Part shown: positions 1-9,242 of the stretch, one piece after another
How the letters are laid out: every line of letters begins with the position of its first letter
Position numbering within the stretch: the first letter of the stretch is position 1
Assembly (NCBI RefSeq): GCF_000482785.1
Contig: NZ_AXWS01000008.1
Coordinates: 620,001-684,000, forward strand
Length of the DNA: 64,000 bases
Source of the DNA: Derxia gummosa DSM 723
GTDB taxonomy: Bacteria > Pseudomonadota > Gammaproteobacteria > Burkholderiales > Burkholderiaceae_E
Direction: 5' to 3'
The notes under the pieces: model-generated
Seen by the model: only the letters and a program-made list of their open reading frames with translations
The model's database searches: none
What the model was told of the DNA's origin: nothing
Program-made: the position numbers and the translations under genes

Positions 1-446
1 GCGGCCACATGGCCGGGCACCTTCACGCCGCGCCATTCGGCGCGCACCACGCCTTCGGCATCGATGACGAAGGTCGAGCGCTCAATGCCGCGCACCTGCT
101 TGCCGTACATGTTCTTGAGCTTCATGACGCCGAACAGTTGGCAAACCTTTTCATCCGGATCGGACAGCAGCTCGAACGGGAAGGCCTGCTTGGCGCGGAA
201 ATTTTCATGCGACTTGAGGCTGTCGCGGCTCACACCGATCACATCGCAGCCGGCGGCCTCGAACTCGGTGATGGCGTCGCGAAAGCCCTGACCCTCGGTG
301 GTGCAGCCCGGCGTGCTGTCCTTCGGATAGAAGTAGAGGACGAGCTTGCGGCCCTTGCTGCCGCTCATCGAGAAGGTCTTGCCGCTCGTGAGCGGCGCCG
401 AAAAATCGGGAACGGCCTTGCCGATGAGGCTGGGCGTGTCGGACAT
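1..446 (-). CDS. bcp: Bcp/AhpC-TSA peroxiredoxin, 3' end cut by window
   Basis: Thioredoxin-fold peroxiredoxin that reduces H2O2 and organic hydroperoxides in the cytoplasm. The reading begins MSDTPSLIGKAVPDFSAPLT, and the peroxidatic site YPKDSTPGCTTEG places the catalytic Cys at residue 48. The Bcp resolving Cys found five residues later in E. coli (PGCTVQAC) is not present (PGCTTEGQG), which suggests a 1-Cys type or a resolving Cys elsewhere. The downstream signature FVIDAEGVVR is also readable. About 148 residues are visible of an expected 150-160, so only the extreme C-terminus is missing. The Mth938-like gene lies upstream on the same strand with a 58 bp gap. Family assignment is firm; the exact subfamily is less so. 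Confidence 0.9.
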   Translation of the reverse strand, partial: MSDTPSLIGKAVPDFSAPLTSGKTFSMSGSKGRKLVLYFYPKDSTPGCTTEGQGFRDAITEFEAAGCDVIGVSRDSLKSHENFRAKQAFPFELLSDPDEKVCQLFGVMKLKNMYGKQVRGIERSTFVIDAEGVVRAEWRGVKVPGHVA

Positions 447-504
447 GCTGACTCCTGTCGTGATTGTTGGACTGGTGCGTCTGACAAGCACGCCACGCGC
501 CAGT

Positions 505-876
505 TCAGGCCAGCAGGAACACGCCCGCGACGTTGCGGCCCTCGGCCATGAGGATGTTGTAGGTGCGGCAGGCAGCCTGGGTGTCCATGCACTCGACGCC
601 GATACGCCGCGCGATCAGCGCTGCCACCAGCCTCGGATGCACGAAGCGCTGCTTCGGGCCGGTGCCGAGGATGACCACCTCCGGCGAACGCTCCAGTACC
701 GCCTCGAACTGCTCGGCCGCCAGCGCGTCGAAATCGCGCGCCGGCCATGCCGCGACCGCCTGCTCGGGCGTCACCAGCACCGATGTCTCATGCCGGCGGG
801 CGTTGATCTCGATGTACCCGTCGCCGTAGGCCGTGACGGTGTTGAGGGAATTGAGGGCGTCGGTATGCAGCTTCAC
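505..876 (-). CDS. Mth938-like (DUF498) domain protein
   Basis: A 123-residue protein with the compact Mth938/Xcc1710 fold signature: an N-terminal strand region ending [13 protein letters not shown], then [18 protein letters not shown] and the terminal [16 protein letters not shown] segment typical of the family. No catalytic role is established for these proteins; relatives occur as single-domain cytoplasmic proteins in many proteobacteria. It sits upstream of the peroxiredoxin on the same strand and is divergent from alaC, so the roughly 150 bp before alaC probably holds promoters for both directions. The length matches the family (110-130 residues). Confidence 0.85.
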   Translation of the reverse strand: MKLHTDALNSLNTVTAYGDGYIEINARRHETSVLVTPEQAVAAWPARDFDALAAEQFEAVLERSPEVVILGTGPKQRFVHPRLVAALIARRIGVECMDTQAACRTYNILMAEGRNVAGVFLLA

Positions 877-1022
877 TCTGGGCTCCGTGGGAGCGGCCGA
901 TTCTAGCGAGGGTGATTCGCGCGTCCCGCATGCACCGGATGCGCGGAATGCATCAGCTAGAATTTCGGGTTCCCGCGAGCATTTTTCATCCCTTGCCCGC
1001 GCCCTTTACCCGGAGTTGCAAC

Positions 1023-2222
1023 GTGATCGACTTTCCCCGCATCAAGCGCCTGCCGCCATATGTCTTCAACATCACTGCCGAGTTGAAGATGGCCGCCCGG
1101 CGCCGCGGCGAAGACATCATCGACATGAGCATGGGCAACCCGGACGGCTCCACGCCCCAGCACATCGTCGACAAGCTCGTCGAGGCCAGCAAGCGCCCCG
1201 ACACCCACGGCTACTCGGTTTCCAAGGGCATCCCGCGCCTGCGCCGCGCCATCACCAACTGGTACAAGACCCGCTACGAGGTCGAGTTCGACGCCGACAG
1301 CGAGGCGATCGTCACCATCGGCTCGAAGGAAGGCCTGGCCCACCTGATGCTCGCCACGCTCGACCGCGGCGACACCGTGCTGGTGCCCAACCCGAGCTAC
1401 CCGATCCACATCTACGGCGCGATCATCGCCGGCGCCGACATCCGCTCGGTGCGCATGACGCCCGGCGTAGATTTCTTCGCCGAACTCGAGCGCGCGATCC
1501 GCGAGACGCTGCCCAAGCCCAAGATGATGATCATGGGCTTCCCGAGCAACCCGACCGCCCAGTGCGTCGATCTCGAATTCTTCGAGCGCGTGATCAAGCT
1601 GGCCAAGGAGCACGGCATCCTCGTCGTGCACGATCTGGCCTACGCCGACATCTGCTTCGACGGCTATCAGGCGCCGTCGATCATGCAGATCCCGGGCGCG
1701 CGCGACGTCGCGGTCGAGTTCTTCACGATGAGCAAGAGCTACAACATGGCCGGCTGGCGCATCGGCTACATGGTCGGCAACAAGGAAATGGTGGCCGCGC
1801 TCGCGCGCATGAAGAGCTATCACGACTACGGCACCTTCACGCCCATCCAGGTGGCGTCGATCGCCGCGCTCGAAGGTCCGCAGGACTGCGTCAAGGAAAT
1901 CACCGCGCAGTACCAGAGCCGCCGCGACGTGCTCGCGCGTGGCCTGCAGGACATCGGCTGGAACGTCGAGGTGCCCAAGGCGTCGATGTACATCTGGGCC
2001 AAGCTGCCCGAGCCCTATGCCCATCTCGGCTCGCTCGAATTCGCCAAGCGCCTCCTGGCCGACGCGAAGGTGGCGGTGTCGCCCGGCATCGGCTTCGGCG
2101 ACTACGGCGACGACCATGTCCGCTTCGCGCTGATCGAGAACGAGCAGCGCACCAAGCAGGCGCTGCGCGGCATCAAGGAGATGTTCCGCAAGGACGGACT
2201 CCTGCCCCGGAACGCCGCGTGA
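1023..2222 (+). CDS. alaC: Alanine aminotransferase, class I/II PLP fold
   Basis: Cytoplasmic PLP enzyme that makes alanine from pyruvate and glutamate. The protein reads almost colinearly with E. coli AlaC from [20 protein letters not shown] onward. The PLP lysine is K238 in [13 protein letters not shown], and [17 protein letters not shown] and PSNPTAQCV are the other signature blocks. I chose the GTG at 1023 because a GGAG lies seven bases upstream and the family similarity begins there. An upstream in-frame start at 912 would add a non-conserved, Arg-rich leader. The 399-residue length is normal. Its stop overlaps the next gene's ATG (TGATG), so translation is probably coupled to the GNAT gene and then hom. 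Confidence 0.93.
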   Translation: MIDFPRIKRLPPYVFNITAELKMAARRRGEDIIDMSMGNPDGSTPQHIVDKLVEASKRPDTHGYSVSKGIPRLRRAITNWYKTRYEVEFDADSEAIVTIGSKEGLAHLMLATLDRGDTVLVPNPSYPIHIYGAIIAGADIRSVRMTPGVDFFAELERAIRETLPKPKMMIMGFPSNPTAQCVDLEFFERVIKLAKEHGILVVHDLAYADICFDGYQAPSIMQIPGARDVAVEFFTMSKSYNMAGWRIGYMVGNKEMVAALARMKSYHDYGTFTPIQVASIAALEGPQDCVKEITAQYQSRRDVLARGLQDIGWNVEVPKASMYIWAKLPEPYAHLGSLEFAKRLLADAKVAVSPGIGFGDYGDDHVRFALIENEQRTKQALRGIKEMFRKDGLLPRNAA

Positions 2223-2734
2223 TGACGACCGCCGCGCGCATTGTCGAGCTGCACGACGCCGACGGGCGCTTCACTGGCCAGGACTGGCTGGAGCGCGCCT
2301 GGCCGGTGCATCGGCAGCTGCGGCCGCATCTCGATGATTTCGCGGGCTATGCGAAGCGCATCGAGGCGGTGACGGCGGGCGGCGCGCGCATGGCGCTCGC
2401 GGTGGCGGGTGATGTCGTCGCGGGCAAGGCCCTTGACGGCGGCCTGGTCGGGCCTGATGCAGCGGTGCTGGGCGTGGCGGTGTTCCGCTGGTTCGCCAAC
2501 ACCCACGACGGCCTGCGCTTCTACGTCGATGATCTCGTCACCGACGAATCGCGTCGCTCCGGCGGCGTCGGCAAGCTGATGATCGACTGGCTGCGTCAAC
2601 GCGCCGTCGCGCTCGACTGCGACAGTTTCACGCTCGAATCGGGCACCCAGCGCCAACAGGCGCACAAGTTCTACTTCCGCGAAGGCATGGTGATCCCGTC
2701 CTTCAGTTTCAAGGCAGCGCTCAAACAATCATGA
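2222..2734 (+). CDS. GNAT family N-acetyltransferase
   Basis: A 170-residue Gcn5-related acetyltransferase. The acetyl-CoA binding motif A appears as VDDLVTDESRRSGGVGKLMI (R/Q-x-x-G-x-G/A-like loop), followed by a C-terminal LESGTQRQQAHKFYFREGM segment, the usual GNAT motif B in which a residue run after AHKFY closes the fold. The substrate cannot be deduced. Its start overlaps the alaC stop by one base and its stop overlaps the hom start by four bases (ATGA), so it is embedded in the amino acid operon. That arrangement suggests co-regulation with alanine and threonine synthesis but does not prove a role there. Confidence 0.85.
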   Translation: MTTAARIVELHDADGRFTGQDWLERAWPVHRQLRPHLDDFAGYAKRIEAVTAGGARMALAVAGDVVAGKALDGGLVGPDAAVLGVAVFRWFANTHDGLRFYVDDLVTDESRRSGGVGKLMIDWLRQRAVALDCDSFTLESGTQRQQAHKFYFREGMVIPSFSFKAALKQS

Positions 2735-4041
2735 AACCCATCAAAGTCGGTCTGCTCGGCATCGGTACCGTGGGCAGCGGTACGTTCAAGGTCCTCCAGC
2801 GCAATCAGGGCGAAATCACGCGCCGTGCCGGTCGCGGCATCGAGATTGCGATGGTGGCCGACCTGAACACCGCCCGCGCGCGCCAGCTGGTGGGCAACGC
2901 CGCCACGGTCACGGACAACGGCCGCGACGTGGTGACGAACCCCGAGATCGACGTGGTCGTCGAGCTGATCGGCGGCACCGGCATCGCCAAGGAACTGGTG
3001 CTCGAAGCCATCGCCAACGGCAAGCATGTGGTGACGGCCAACAAGCATCTGCTGGCCAAGTACGGCAACGAGATCTTCGCGGCGGCGCATGCCAAGGGCG
3101 TGAGCGTGGCCTTCGAGGCGGCCGTCGCCGGCGGCATCCCGGTCATCAAGGCGCTGCGCGAGGGCCTGACGGCCAATCGCATCGAGTGGATCGCCGGCAT
3201 CATCAACGGCACCACCAACTTCATCCTGTCGGAGATGCGCAGCAAGGGCCTCGCCTTCGACACGGTGCTCAAGCAGGCGCAGGAACTCGGCTATGCCGAG
3301 GCCGATCCCACGTTCGACATTGAGGGCATCGACGCCGCGCACAAGATCACGCTGATGAGCGCGATCGCCTTCGGCATCCCGGTGCAGTTCGAGAAGGCGC
3401 ATGTCGAGGGCATCACCAAGCTGACGCCGGCCGACATCGAGTACGCGGAAGAACTCGGCTACCGCATCAAGCTGCTCGGCATCTCGCGCCGCACCGGCGA
3501 CGGCATCGAGCTGCGCGTGCATCCGACGCTCGTGCCGGCCAAGCACCTGATCGCCAATGTCGAGGGCGTGATGAACAGCGTGCTGGTCAAGGGCGACGCC
3601 GTCGGCCAGACGCTCTACTACGGCGCCGGCGCCGGCAGCGAACCGACCGCCTCGGCCGTCATCGCCGATCTGGTGGACATCACCCGCACGCTCACCGCCG
3701 ACCCGCACAACCGCGTGCCGCATCTGGCCTTCCAGCAAGGCTCGCTGGCCGACACGCCGATCCTGCCGCTGGGCAAGGTGGTGTCGAGCTACTACCTGCG
3801 CATCCGCGTGGCCAACCAGACCGGCGTGCTGGCCGACATCACCCGCATCATGGCCGACCAGGACATCTCGATCGATGCGCTGCTCCAGAAGGAGCCGGCC
3901 GAGGGCGAGCACCAAGCCGAGGTCATCGTGCTGACGCACCAGACCGCCGAGGCGAACGTCGATGCCGCGATCGCGAAGATCGAGGCGCTGCCCACGGTGG
4001 TCGGCAGCGTCGTGCGCATCCGCCAGGAAGACCTGAGCTGA
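2731..4041 (+). CDS. hom: Homoserine dehydrogenase
   Basis: NAD(P)H-dependent reduction of aspartate semialdehyde to homoserine, the branch point to threonine and methionine. The N-terminal Rossmann motif GIGTVGSG starts at residue 10. The central catalytic domain contains NGTTNFILSEM and ELGYAEADPTFDIEG. A C-terminal ACT domain (about residues 355-430, TGVLADITRIMADQDISIDA) is the usual feedback-regulation module for threonine. The length of 436 is standard for the monofunctional, ACT-containing form. The start overlaps the GNAT stop by four bases. thrC lies downstream after pncA, and no thrB homologue is in the window. Confidence 0.97.
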   Translation: MKPIKVGLLGIGTVGSGTFKVLQRNQGEITRRAGRGIEIAMVADLNTARARQLVGNAATVTDNGRDVVTNPEIDVVVELIGGTGIAKELVLEAIANGKHVVTANKHLLAKYGNEIFAAAHAKGVSVAFEAAVAGGIPVIKALREGLTANRIEWIAGIINGTTNFILSEMRSKGLAFDTVLKQAQELGYAEADPTFDIEGIDAAHKITLMSAIAFGIPVQFEKAHVEGITKLTPADIEYAEELGYRIKLLGISRRTGDGIELRVHPTLVPAKHLIANVEGVMNSVLVKGDAVGQTLYYGAGAGSEPTASAVIADLVDITRTLTADPHNRVPHLAFQQGSLADTPILPLGKVVSSYYLRIRVANQTGVLADITRIMADQDISIDALLQKEPAEGEHQAEVIVLTHQTAEANVDAAIAKIEALPTVVGSVVRIRQEDLS

Positions 4042-4048
4042 GGACCGC

Positions 4049-4681
4049 GTGATGACGACGATCACTCCCGCCGCCGGCGATGCGCTGATCGTCGTCGATG
4101 TGCAGTACTGCTTCTGCCCGGGCGGCGAACTGGCCGTGCCGGACGGCGACGCGGTGGTGCCGGTCATCAACGCGATCGCGCCGCGCTTCGGCACGGTGGT
4201 GGCGACGCAGGACTGGCATCCGGCCGGGCACATCTCGTTTGCCTCGTCGCATGCCGGCCGCCAGCCCTTCGAGAGCATCACGCTGCCCTACGGCGAGCAG
4301 GTGCTCTGGCCCGACCACGCGGTGCAGGGCACGCGCGGCGCGCAGCTGCATGACGCGCTGGATGTGCCCAACGCCCGCCTCATCCTGCGCAAGGGCATGA
4401 ACCCGCGGGTGGACAGCTACTCGGCCTTTCTCGAAGCCGACAGGCGCAGCGACACTGGTCTTGCCGCCTGGCTCAAGTCGCAGGGCGTGACGCGGGTGTT
4501 CTGCGTCGGCCTCGCCTTCGACTTCTGCGTCGCCTGGACCGCGCTCGATGCGCGCGCCGCCGGCTTCGAGGCGGTGGTGATCGAAGGCGCCTGCCGCGCC
4601 ATCGACGCCAACGGCTCGGCAGACGCGGCGCGCGCGCAGATGCTTGCCGCTGGCGTCACGCTGATCCCGATGCTCGACTGA
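4049..4681 (+). CDS. pncA: Nicotinamidase / pyrazinamidase
   Basis: Hydrolyses nicotinamide to nicotinate for NAD salvage. It has the isochorismatase-like cysteine hydrolase fold, and the catalytic triad can be read as D17 (IVVDVQ), K115 (LRKGMNP) and C160 (AFDFCVAW). Metal ligands correspond to D55 and H57 in QDWHP and probably H90 in WPDH. The length of 210 matches the family. The second Met at 4052 is an equally possible start. It is separated from hom by only 7 bp, so it is likely co-transcribed, but a 14-bp-stem hairpin follows its stop. Confidence 0.95.
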   Translation: MMTTITPAAGDALIVVDVQYCFCPGGELAVPDGDAVVPVINAIAPRFGTVVATQDWHPAGHISFASSHAGRQPFESITLPYGEQVLWPDHAVQGTRGAQLHDALDVPNARLILRKGMNPRVDSYSAFLEADRRSDTGLAAWLKSQGVTRVFCVGLAFDFCVAWTALDARAAGFEAVVIEGACRAIDANGSADAARAQMLAAGVTLIPMLD

Positions 4682-4687
4682 ACTGCC

Positions 4688-4719
4688 GGCCGGTGCTGCA
4701 AACGATTGCAGCACCGGCC
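4688..4719. repeat. Perfect 14-bp-stem hairpin with TGCAA-N4-TTGCA core
   Basis: Immediately after the pncA stop, arms GGCCGGTGCTGCAA and TTGCAGCACCGGCC pair perfectly around the loop ACGA. No T-tract follows on the plus strand, so it is not a textbook intrinsic terminator. It could still slow polymerase or protect the mRNA end before thrC. Its core is one of six copies of the same short palindrome found across this window. Confidence 0.7.
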
Positions 4720-4874
4720 GATCCGGGCCCGACCGAAGCGGAACGGTCCCGGCGCCGCCCCGATCGCGGCAAGCACCCGCCGCTCGGCGGCACCGAATCC
4801 GTCCCGCCGGCTCCGCGCCTGCGGCCCGACATCTTTCCGATACCGACCGCGCAGCCGCCGGTCCCGACACCGCC

Positions 4875-6323
4875 ATGAAGTACTTCAGCACCCGCGGCGC
4901 CGCGCATGACGCGCCCAAGTCCTTCCTCGACATCCTGCTCGCGGGCCTGGCCGACGATGGCGGCCTCTACCTGCCGCTCACCTATCCGCAGGTGTCCGCC
5001 GACGATCTCGCGCGCTGGCGCGGCCTGAGCTATGCCGACCTCGCCTTCGAGATCCTGAGCCGCTTCGCCGACGACATCCCCGCCGACGACCTGCGCGCGA
5101 TCACGCGCAAGGTCTACACGGCCGAGGTCTACCGCAACGTGCGCGACGGCGAGAACGCCGCCGACATCACGCCGCTGCGCGTGCTGGGCGAGGAGGGCGG
5201 CACCAGGCTGTCGCTCCTCGCGCTGTCGAACGGCCCGACGCTCGCGTTCAAGGACATGGCGATGCAGTTGCTCGGCGCGCTGTTCGAGTACGCGCTGGCC
5301 AGGACCGGCATGCACCTGAACATCCTCGGCGCCACCTCCGGCGACACCGGTTCGGCCGCCGAATACGCGATGCGCGGCCGCAAGGGCGTGAAGGTGTTCA
5401 TGCTCTCGCCCAAGGGCAAGATGAGCGCCTTCCAGACCGCCCAGATGTTCAGCCTGCAAGACCCGAACATCTTCAACCTCGCGGTAGAAGGCGTGTTCGA
5501 CGACGCGCAGGACATCGTCAAGGCCGTGTCGAACGACATCGCGTTCAAGGCCAAGTGGGCGATCGGCACGGTCAACTCGATCAACTGGGCGCGCGTCGTG
5601 GCCCAGGTCGTGTACTACTTCAAGGGCTACTTCGAGGCCACCTCGTCGAACGACGAGCGCGTGAGCTTCACCGTGCCGTCGGGCAACTTCGGCAACATCT
5701 GCGCCGGTCACATCGCGCGCCAGATGGGCCTGCCGATCGCCAAGCTGGTGTGCGCGACGAACGAGAACGACGTGCTCGACGAGTTCTTTCGCACCGGCAG
5801 CTACCGCCCGCGCAAGAGCGTCGAGACCTACCACACGACCTCGCCGTCGATGGACATCAGCAAGGCGAGCAACTTCGAGCGCTTCGTGTTCGACCTATTC
5901 GACCGCGACGTCGCCGCCTTCCGCGCGACCTGGCTGAAGATCGATTCCGAAGGCAGCTTCACGCTCGACGCCGACAAGCGCGCGCTGGTTGCGACGAAGT
6001 TCGGCTTTGCGTCGGGCCGCTCGTCGCATGCCGACCGCCTCGCCACGATCCGCGACATCGACGCGCGCTACGGCGTCGTGGTGGACACGCACACGGCCGA
6101 CGGCATCAAGGCCGCGCGCGAGCAGCTGGAGCCGGGCATCCCGATGGTGGTGCTCGAAACTGCGCTGCCCGCCAAGTTCACCGAGACGATCGAGGAAGCG
6201 CTCGGCCGTCCGGCGCCGCGTCCGGCCGGCTTCGAGAACCTCGAAAGCCTGCCGCAGCGCTCCGACGTGATCGCCAACGATGTCGAGGCCGTCAAGGCCT
6301 ACATCGTCAAGCACGCGGGCTGA
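4875..6323 (+). CDS. thrC: Threonine synthase
   Basis: PLP-dependent conversion of O-phosphohomoserine to threonine. The PLP lysine is K126 in SNGPTLAFKDMAMQ. The phosphate-binding segment GATSGDTGSAAEYA and the block FTVPSGNFGNICAGHIARQMG are characteristic of the long (fungal/proteobacterial) threonine synthase type. At 482 residues it is the expected length. It starts MKYFSTRGAA, as in relatives, and follows a 190 bp spacer containing the hairpin after pncA. The mobB GTG start lies 5 bp downstream of its stop, so thrC and the Mo-cofactor genes are probably one transcript. Confidence 0.97.
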   Translation: MKYFSTRGAAHDAPKSFLDILLAGLADDGGLYLPLTYPQVSADDLARWRGLSYADLAFEILSRFADDIPADDLRAITRKVYTAEVYRNVRDGENAADITPLRVLGEEGGTRLSLLALSNGPTLAFKDMAMQLLGALFEYALARTGMHLNILGATSGDTGSAAEYAMRGRKGVKVFMLSPKGKMSAFQTAQMFSLQDPNIFNLAVEGVFDDAQDIVKAVSNDIAFKAKWAIGTVNSINWARVVAQVVYYFKGYFEATSSNDERVSFTVPSGNFGNICAGHIARQMGLPIAKLVCATNENDVLDEFFRTGSYRPRKSVETYHTTSPSMDISKASNFERFVFDLFDRDVAAFRATWLKIDSEGSFTLDADKRALVATKFGFASGRSSHADRLATIRDIDARYGVVVDTHTADGIKAAREQLEPGIPMVVLETALPAKFTETIEEALGRPAPRPAGFENLESLPQRSDVIANDVEAVKAYIVKHAG

Positions 6324-6328
6324 GCGCC

Positions 6329-6865
6329 GTGAAGGTCTTCGGCATCACCGGCTGGTCGGGCTCGGGCAAGACGACGCTCATCGAGCGGCTGCTGCCGGCG
6401 CTCGTGGCGCGCGGCCTGAGCGTGTCGGTCATCAAGCACACGCACCACAACTTCGATATTGACAAGCCGGGCAAGGACAGCCACCGCATCCGCGAGGCCG
6501 GCGCGCACGAGGTGCTGCTCGCCGGAGACCATCGCTGGGTGCTGATGCACGAGCTGCGCGACGAGGCCGAGCCGCCGCTCGAAGCCCAGCTCGCGCGCAT
6601 GGCGCCGGTGGACATCGTGATCGTCGAGGGCTACAAGCGCGCGCCGATGCCCAAGCTGGAGGTGTGGCGCGAGGAGGTCGGCAAGCCGGTGCGCTTTCCG
6701 GAGGACGACAGCATCGTGGGCGTTGCCTACGACGGCCCGCCGCCCGCCGGCTGCGCGCTGCCGCTGCTGCTGCTGTCCGACATCGAGGCCATCGCCACCT
6801 TTGCCACGAAGCACGCGCTCGACGTGACGATCGAGGCGCATGCGCGGCTCGGCGGCGGGCGCTGA
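6329..6865 (+). CDS. mobB: MobB, molybdopterin-guanine dinucleotide accessory GTPase
   Basis: A 178-residue P-loop protein with Walker A GWSGSGKTT at residues 8-16 and the MobB signature VIKHTHHNFDIDKPGKDS, followed by HRIREAGA and VDIVIVEGYKR. MobB binds GTP and assists MobA in making the guanine-dinucleotide form of molybdenum cofactor. The GTG at 6329 is the start, matching family N-termini (MKVFGITG). It lies between thrC and moaD; in related genomes moeA often occupies this position, and no moeA is visible here. mobA itself is at 29350-29964, unlinked. Confidence 0.93.
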   Translation: MKVFGITGWSGSGKTTLIERLLPALVARGLSVSVIKHTHHNFDIDKPGKDSHRIREAGAHEVLLAGDHRWVLMHELRDEAEPPLEAQLARMAPVDIVIVEGYKRAPMPKLEVWREEVGKPVRFPEDDSIVGVAYDGPPPAGCALPLLLLSDIEAIATFATKHALDVTIEAHARLGGGR

Positions 6866-6875
6866 AGGAGTCGCG

Positions 6876-7139
6876 ATGAAGATCCGCATCCTCTACTTCG
6901 CCGCGCTGCGCGACGCGCTCGACCGCGCCGACGAGACGCTCGACACCACCGCCGCCACGCTCGCCGACCTGCGCGCCGAACTTGCCGCGCGCGGCGGTGC
7001 CTGGGCCGAGCGCTTCGGCGACGCCAGCCCGGCCGCGCGCCGCGTCAAGGCGGCGGTCGACCAGACCATGGCCACGCCTGACACCCCGCTGCGCGACGGT
7101 GCCGAGGTGGCCTTCTTCCCGCCCGTGACCGGCGGCTGA
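6876..7139 (+). CDS. moaD: MoaD, small subunit of molybdopterin synthase
   Basis: An 87-residue ubiquitin-like sulfur carrier that ends in the obligatory Gly-Gly (FFPPVTGG), which is thiocarboxylated to donate sulfur to precursor Z. The ATG at 6876 is chosen over an upstream in-frame start because AAGGAG sits 5 bases before it and MKIRILYFAALRDAL is the conserved N-terminus. The stop is followed by a 71 bp gap and then moaE, the large subunit, so the two partner subunits are co-encoded. Confidence 0.95.
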   Translation: MKIRILYFAALRDALDRADETLDTTAATLADLRAELAARGGAWAERFGDASPAARRVKAAVDQTMATPDTPLRDGAEVAFFPPVTGG

Positions 7140-7210
7140 AAGCCGGCCAGCGCGGCGCGCCACCGCGAACCAGGCCCGCTCCGCGATCCCCACCCGCCCG
7201 AAAGCCCGCC

Positions 7211-7672
7211 ATGCCCGTCCGCGTCCAGACCGAAGACTTCGACCTCGGCGCCGAGATCGCCGCGCTGCGTGCCGGCGATCCGTGCGTCGGCGCCGTCGCC
7301 ACCTTTCTTGGCACGGTGCGCGACGCCAATCCCGACCTCGGTGATGGCGAGGTGCGCGAACTCGTGCTGGAGCACTACCCCGGCATGACCGAGAAGTCGC
7401 TCGAAGCCATCTGCGCCGAGGCGCGCGGGCGCTGGGACCTGCTCGACATCCTCGTCATCCACCGCGTCGGCCCGTTGCGGCCGACCGACCAGATCGTGCT
7501 CGTGGCCGTGACCAGCGCGCATCGCGGCGAAGCCTTCGCTGCCTGCGAATTCGTCATGGACTACCTGAAGACCCGCGCGCCGTTCTGGAAGAAGGAACGC
7601 ACGCCCGACGGCGAACGCTGGGTCGAGGCGCGCGACAGCGACGACAGCGCCGCCGACCGCTGGGCGAGCTGA
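7211..7672 (+). CDS. moaE: MoaE, large subunit of molybdopterin synthase
   Basis: A 153-residue catalytic subunit that converts cyclic pyranopterin monophosphate to molybdopterin using the MoaD thiocarboxylate. Family blocks are GAVATFLGTVRDAN, LEHYPGMTEKSLEAI, HRVGPL and SAHRGEAFAACEFVMDYLK, followed by the lysine-rich TRAPFWKKE that lines the active site. Length and start (MPVRVQTEDFDL) fit the family. This is the last gene of the thrC-mobB-moaD-moaE run. A short GC hairpin (CGGGCG/CGCCCG arms) lies just after the stop. Confidence 0.96.
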   Translation: MPVRVQTEDFDLGAEIAALRAGDPCVGAVATFLGTVRDANPDLGDGEVRELVLEHYPGMTEKSLEAICAEARGRWDLLDILVIHRVGPLRPTDQIVLVAVTSAHRGEAFAACEFVMDYLKTRAPFWKKERTPDGERWVEARDSDDSAADRWAS

Positions 7673-7850
7673 GTTGCCTTCTTTTCGGGCGTTCCGCAAC
7701 CGCCCGTAAGAGTGTGTTTGTGACGTATTCCGCATGGAAGCATCCGCCCCGGGCGGAGGGGTATTGCCGCCTCCTGGCGGGCTGAACGTCGTCCGACCCG
7801 CCCGCGGCCTTCGCCGCGCAGCCGGCGGCGTGCTCGCAAGAAAGGCAACC

Positions 7851-9242
7851 ATGCAACGAGGTCTACCGTTGGCCGCCGCAGGCGGCTTGCTGCTCACAGT
7901 GCTGGCCGTTCTGACCGGCTGTGGCGGTGGTGGTAGCAGCAGCGGCGATTCTGGCGGCAGTGCCGCCGCCCCACTGGCAGCGGGCAAGGCGAATTCGGCG
8001 GCGGCCTTCGTCGCCGACACCATCGACGCCTACGCCTCGCTCGACACCAGCGGCCGCCTGGCCGGCCGCGCCGAATCGCGGCTGCTGTCGATCGTCTACA
8101 TCGCCATGTACGACGCCGCCGACGCGGTCGATCGCCGCTATCAGCCTTACCAGTCCGTGCTCGCCGTCAACGCGAGCGCCGACGTGGCCGCCGCCGTCGC
8201 TGCCGCCGCGCGCAAGGCGCTGCTCGCGACCACGACCGGCCAGACCGCCCGCATCGAAAGCTGGTACTCGTCGCAGATCGCCGCGCTCACGGCCGGTCCG
8301 GCGGTCACCGCCGGCATTGCGCTCGGTGAGCAGGCGGCGGCCGGCATCATCGCCGCGCGCACCGGCGACGGCGCCGAATCCGCCGACGTCAGCCTGAGCA
8401 CCGACGCGATCACCAACGGCATCCCGCCCGCCGCTGGCGCCTACATCCCGACGCCTACCTACTACGCCCCCGCCGCCTATTCGGCCTGGGGCGCCGTCAA
8501 GCCCTTTGCCGTCGCCTCCGTCAGCGACTACATGGTGCCCGCGCCCGAGTACTACACCGCCCTCGACGGCGACTACTTCCAGCGCGAGATGGCGGAAGTC
8601 ATGTGCTACGGCCGCCTGCCGAGCATCGGCATCCCCGCCTGCGACAACGCCACGCCACCCAAGGTGCGCACGGCCGACCAGTCCGAACTCGCTCAGTTCT
8701 GGCGCGAATCCGCGTCGCAGAGCTGGAACCGCATGGCGCGCGAGATCGCGACCGCGCGGGGCCTCGGCGGGCTGGAGCAGTTGCGGCTCTACGCGCTGCT
8801 CAACATGGCCCAGGCCGACGCCTTCACAGCCGCCTCGCTCGTCAAGTACACCTACAAGTTCTGGCGCCCGGTCACGGCCATCCGCAATGCGGCGATGACG
8901 GGCGGCAGCTCGCCGGTGACGGTGTCGAACTGGCTCCCTTACGACCCGGTCACACCCGCGCATCCGGACTATGTGTCCTTCCACGCGGCGGCCGGTGGCG
9001 CGGCGGCGCATGTGCTCAAGACCGTGTTCATGGCCAACGACATCGCCTTCGACCAGAGCAGCCAGACCGCCAACGACACCAGCAAGAAGCGCCACTTCGC
9101 GAGCTTCACCGACGCGGCCGAGGAGAACGCGATTTCGCGCGTGTACATCGGCTACCACTTCCGGCTCGCGACCACGCTCGGCCTCGACCTCGGCAACAAG
9201 GTCGGCGACGCGACGATGGCGGCGAAGCTCAGGGCGCTGTGA
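7851..9242 (+). CDS. Vanadium haloperoxidase-like (PAP2-fold) lipoprotein
   Basis: A 463-residue protein with a lipobox (LTGC, Cys24) after a hydrophobic signal peptide, then a Gly/Ser-rich tether. Vanadate/phosphate-site motifs of the PAP2/vanadium haloperoxidase superfamily are present with exact spacing: K332-x6-R339-P, S376-F377-H378 (normally SGH) and S429-R430-x5-H436. The protein is therefore expected in the periplasm or outer membrane as a vanadium-dependent haloperoxidase or acid-phosphatase-like enzyme. Gly to Phe in the SGH motif makes the actual chemistry uncertain. The ATG at 7851 is chosen because the signal peptide starts there; an earlier in-frame ATG at 7734 adds a non-signal Pro/Gly leader. 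Confidence 0.8.
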   Translation: MQRGLPLAAAGGLLLTVLAVLTGCGGGGSSSGDSGGSAAAPLAAGKANSAAAFVADTIDAYASLDTSGRLAGRAESRLLSIVYIAMYDAADAVDRRYQPYQSVLAVNASADVAAAVAAAARKALLATTTGQTARIESWYSSQIAALTAGPAVTAGIALGEQAAAGIIAARTGDGAESADVSLSTDAITNGIPPAAGAYIPTPTYYAPAAYSAWGAVKPFAVASVSDYMVPAPEYYTALDGDYFQREMAEVMCYGRLPSIGIPACDNATPPKVRTADQSELAQFWRESASQSWNRMAREIATARGLGGLEQLRLYALLNMAQADAFTAASLVKYTYKFWRPVTAIRNAAMTGGSSPVTVSNWLPYDPVTPAHPDYVSFHAAAGGAAAHVLKTVFMANDIAFDQSSQTANDTSKKRHFASFTDAAEENAISRVYIGYHFRLATTLGLDLGNKVGDATMAAKLRAL

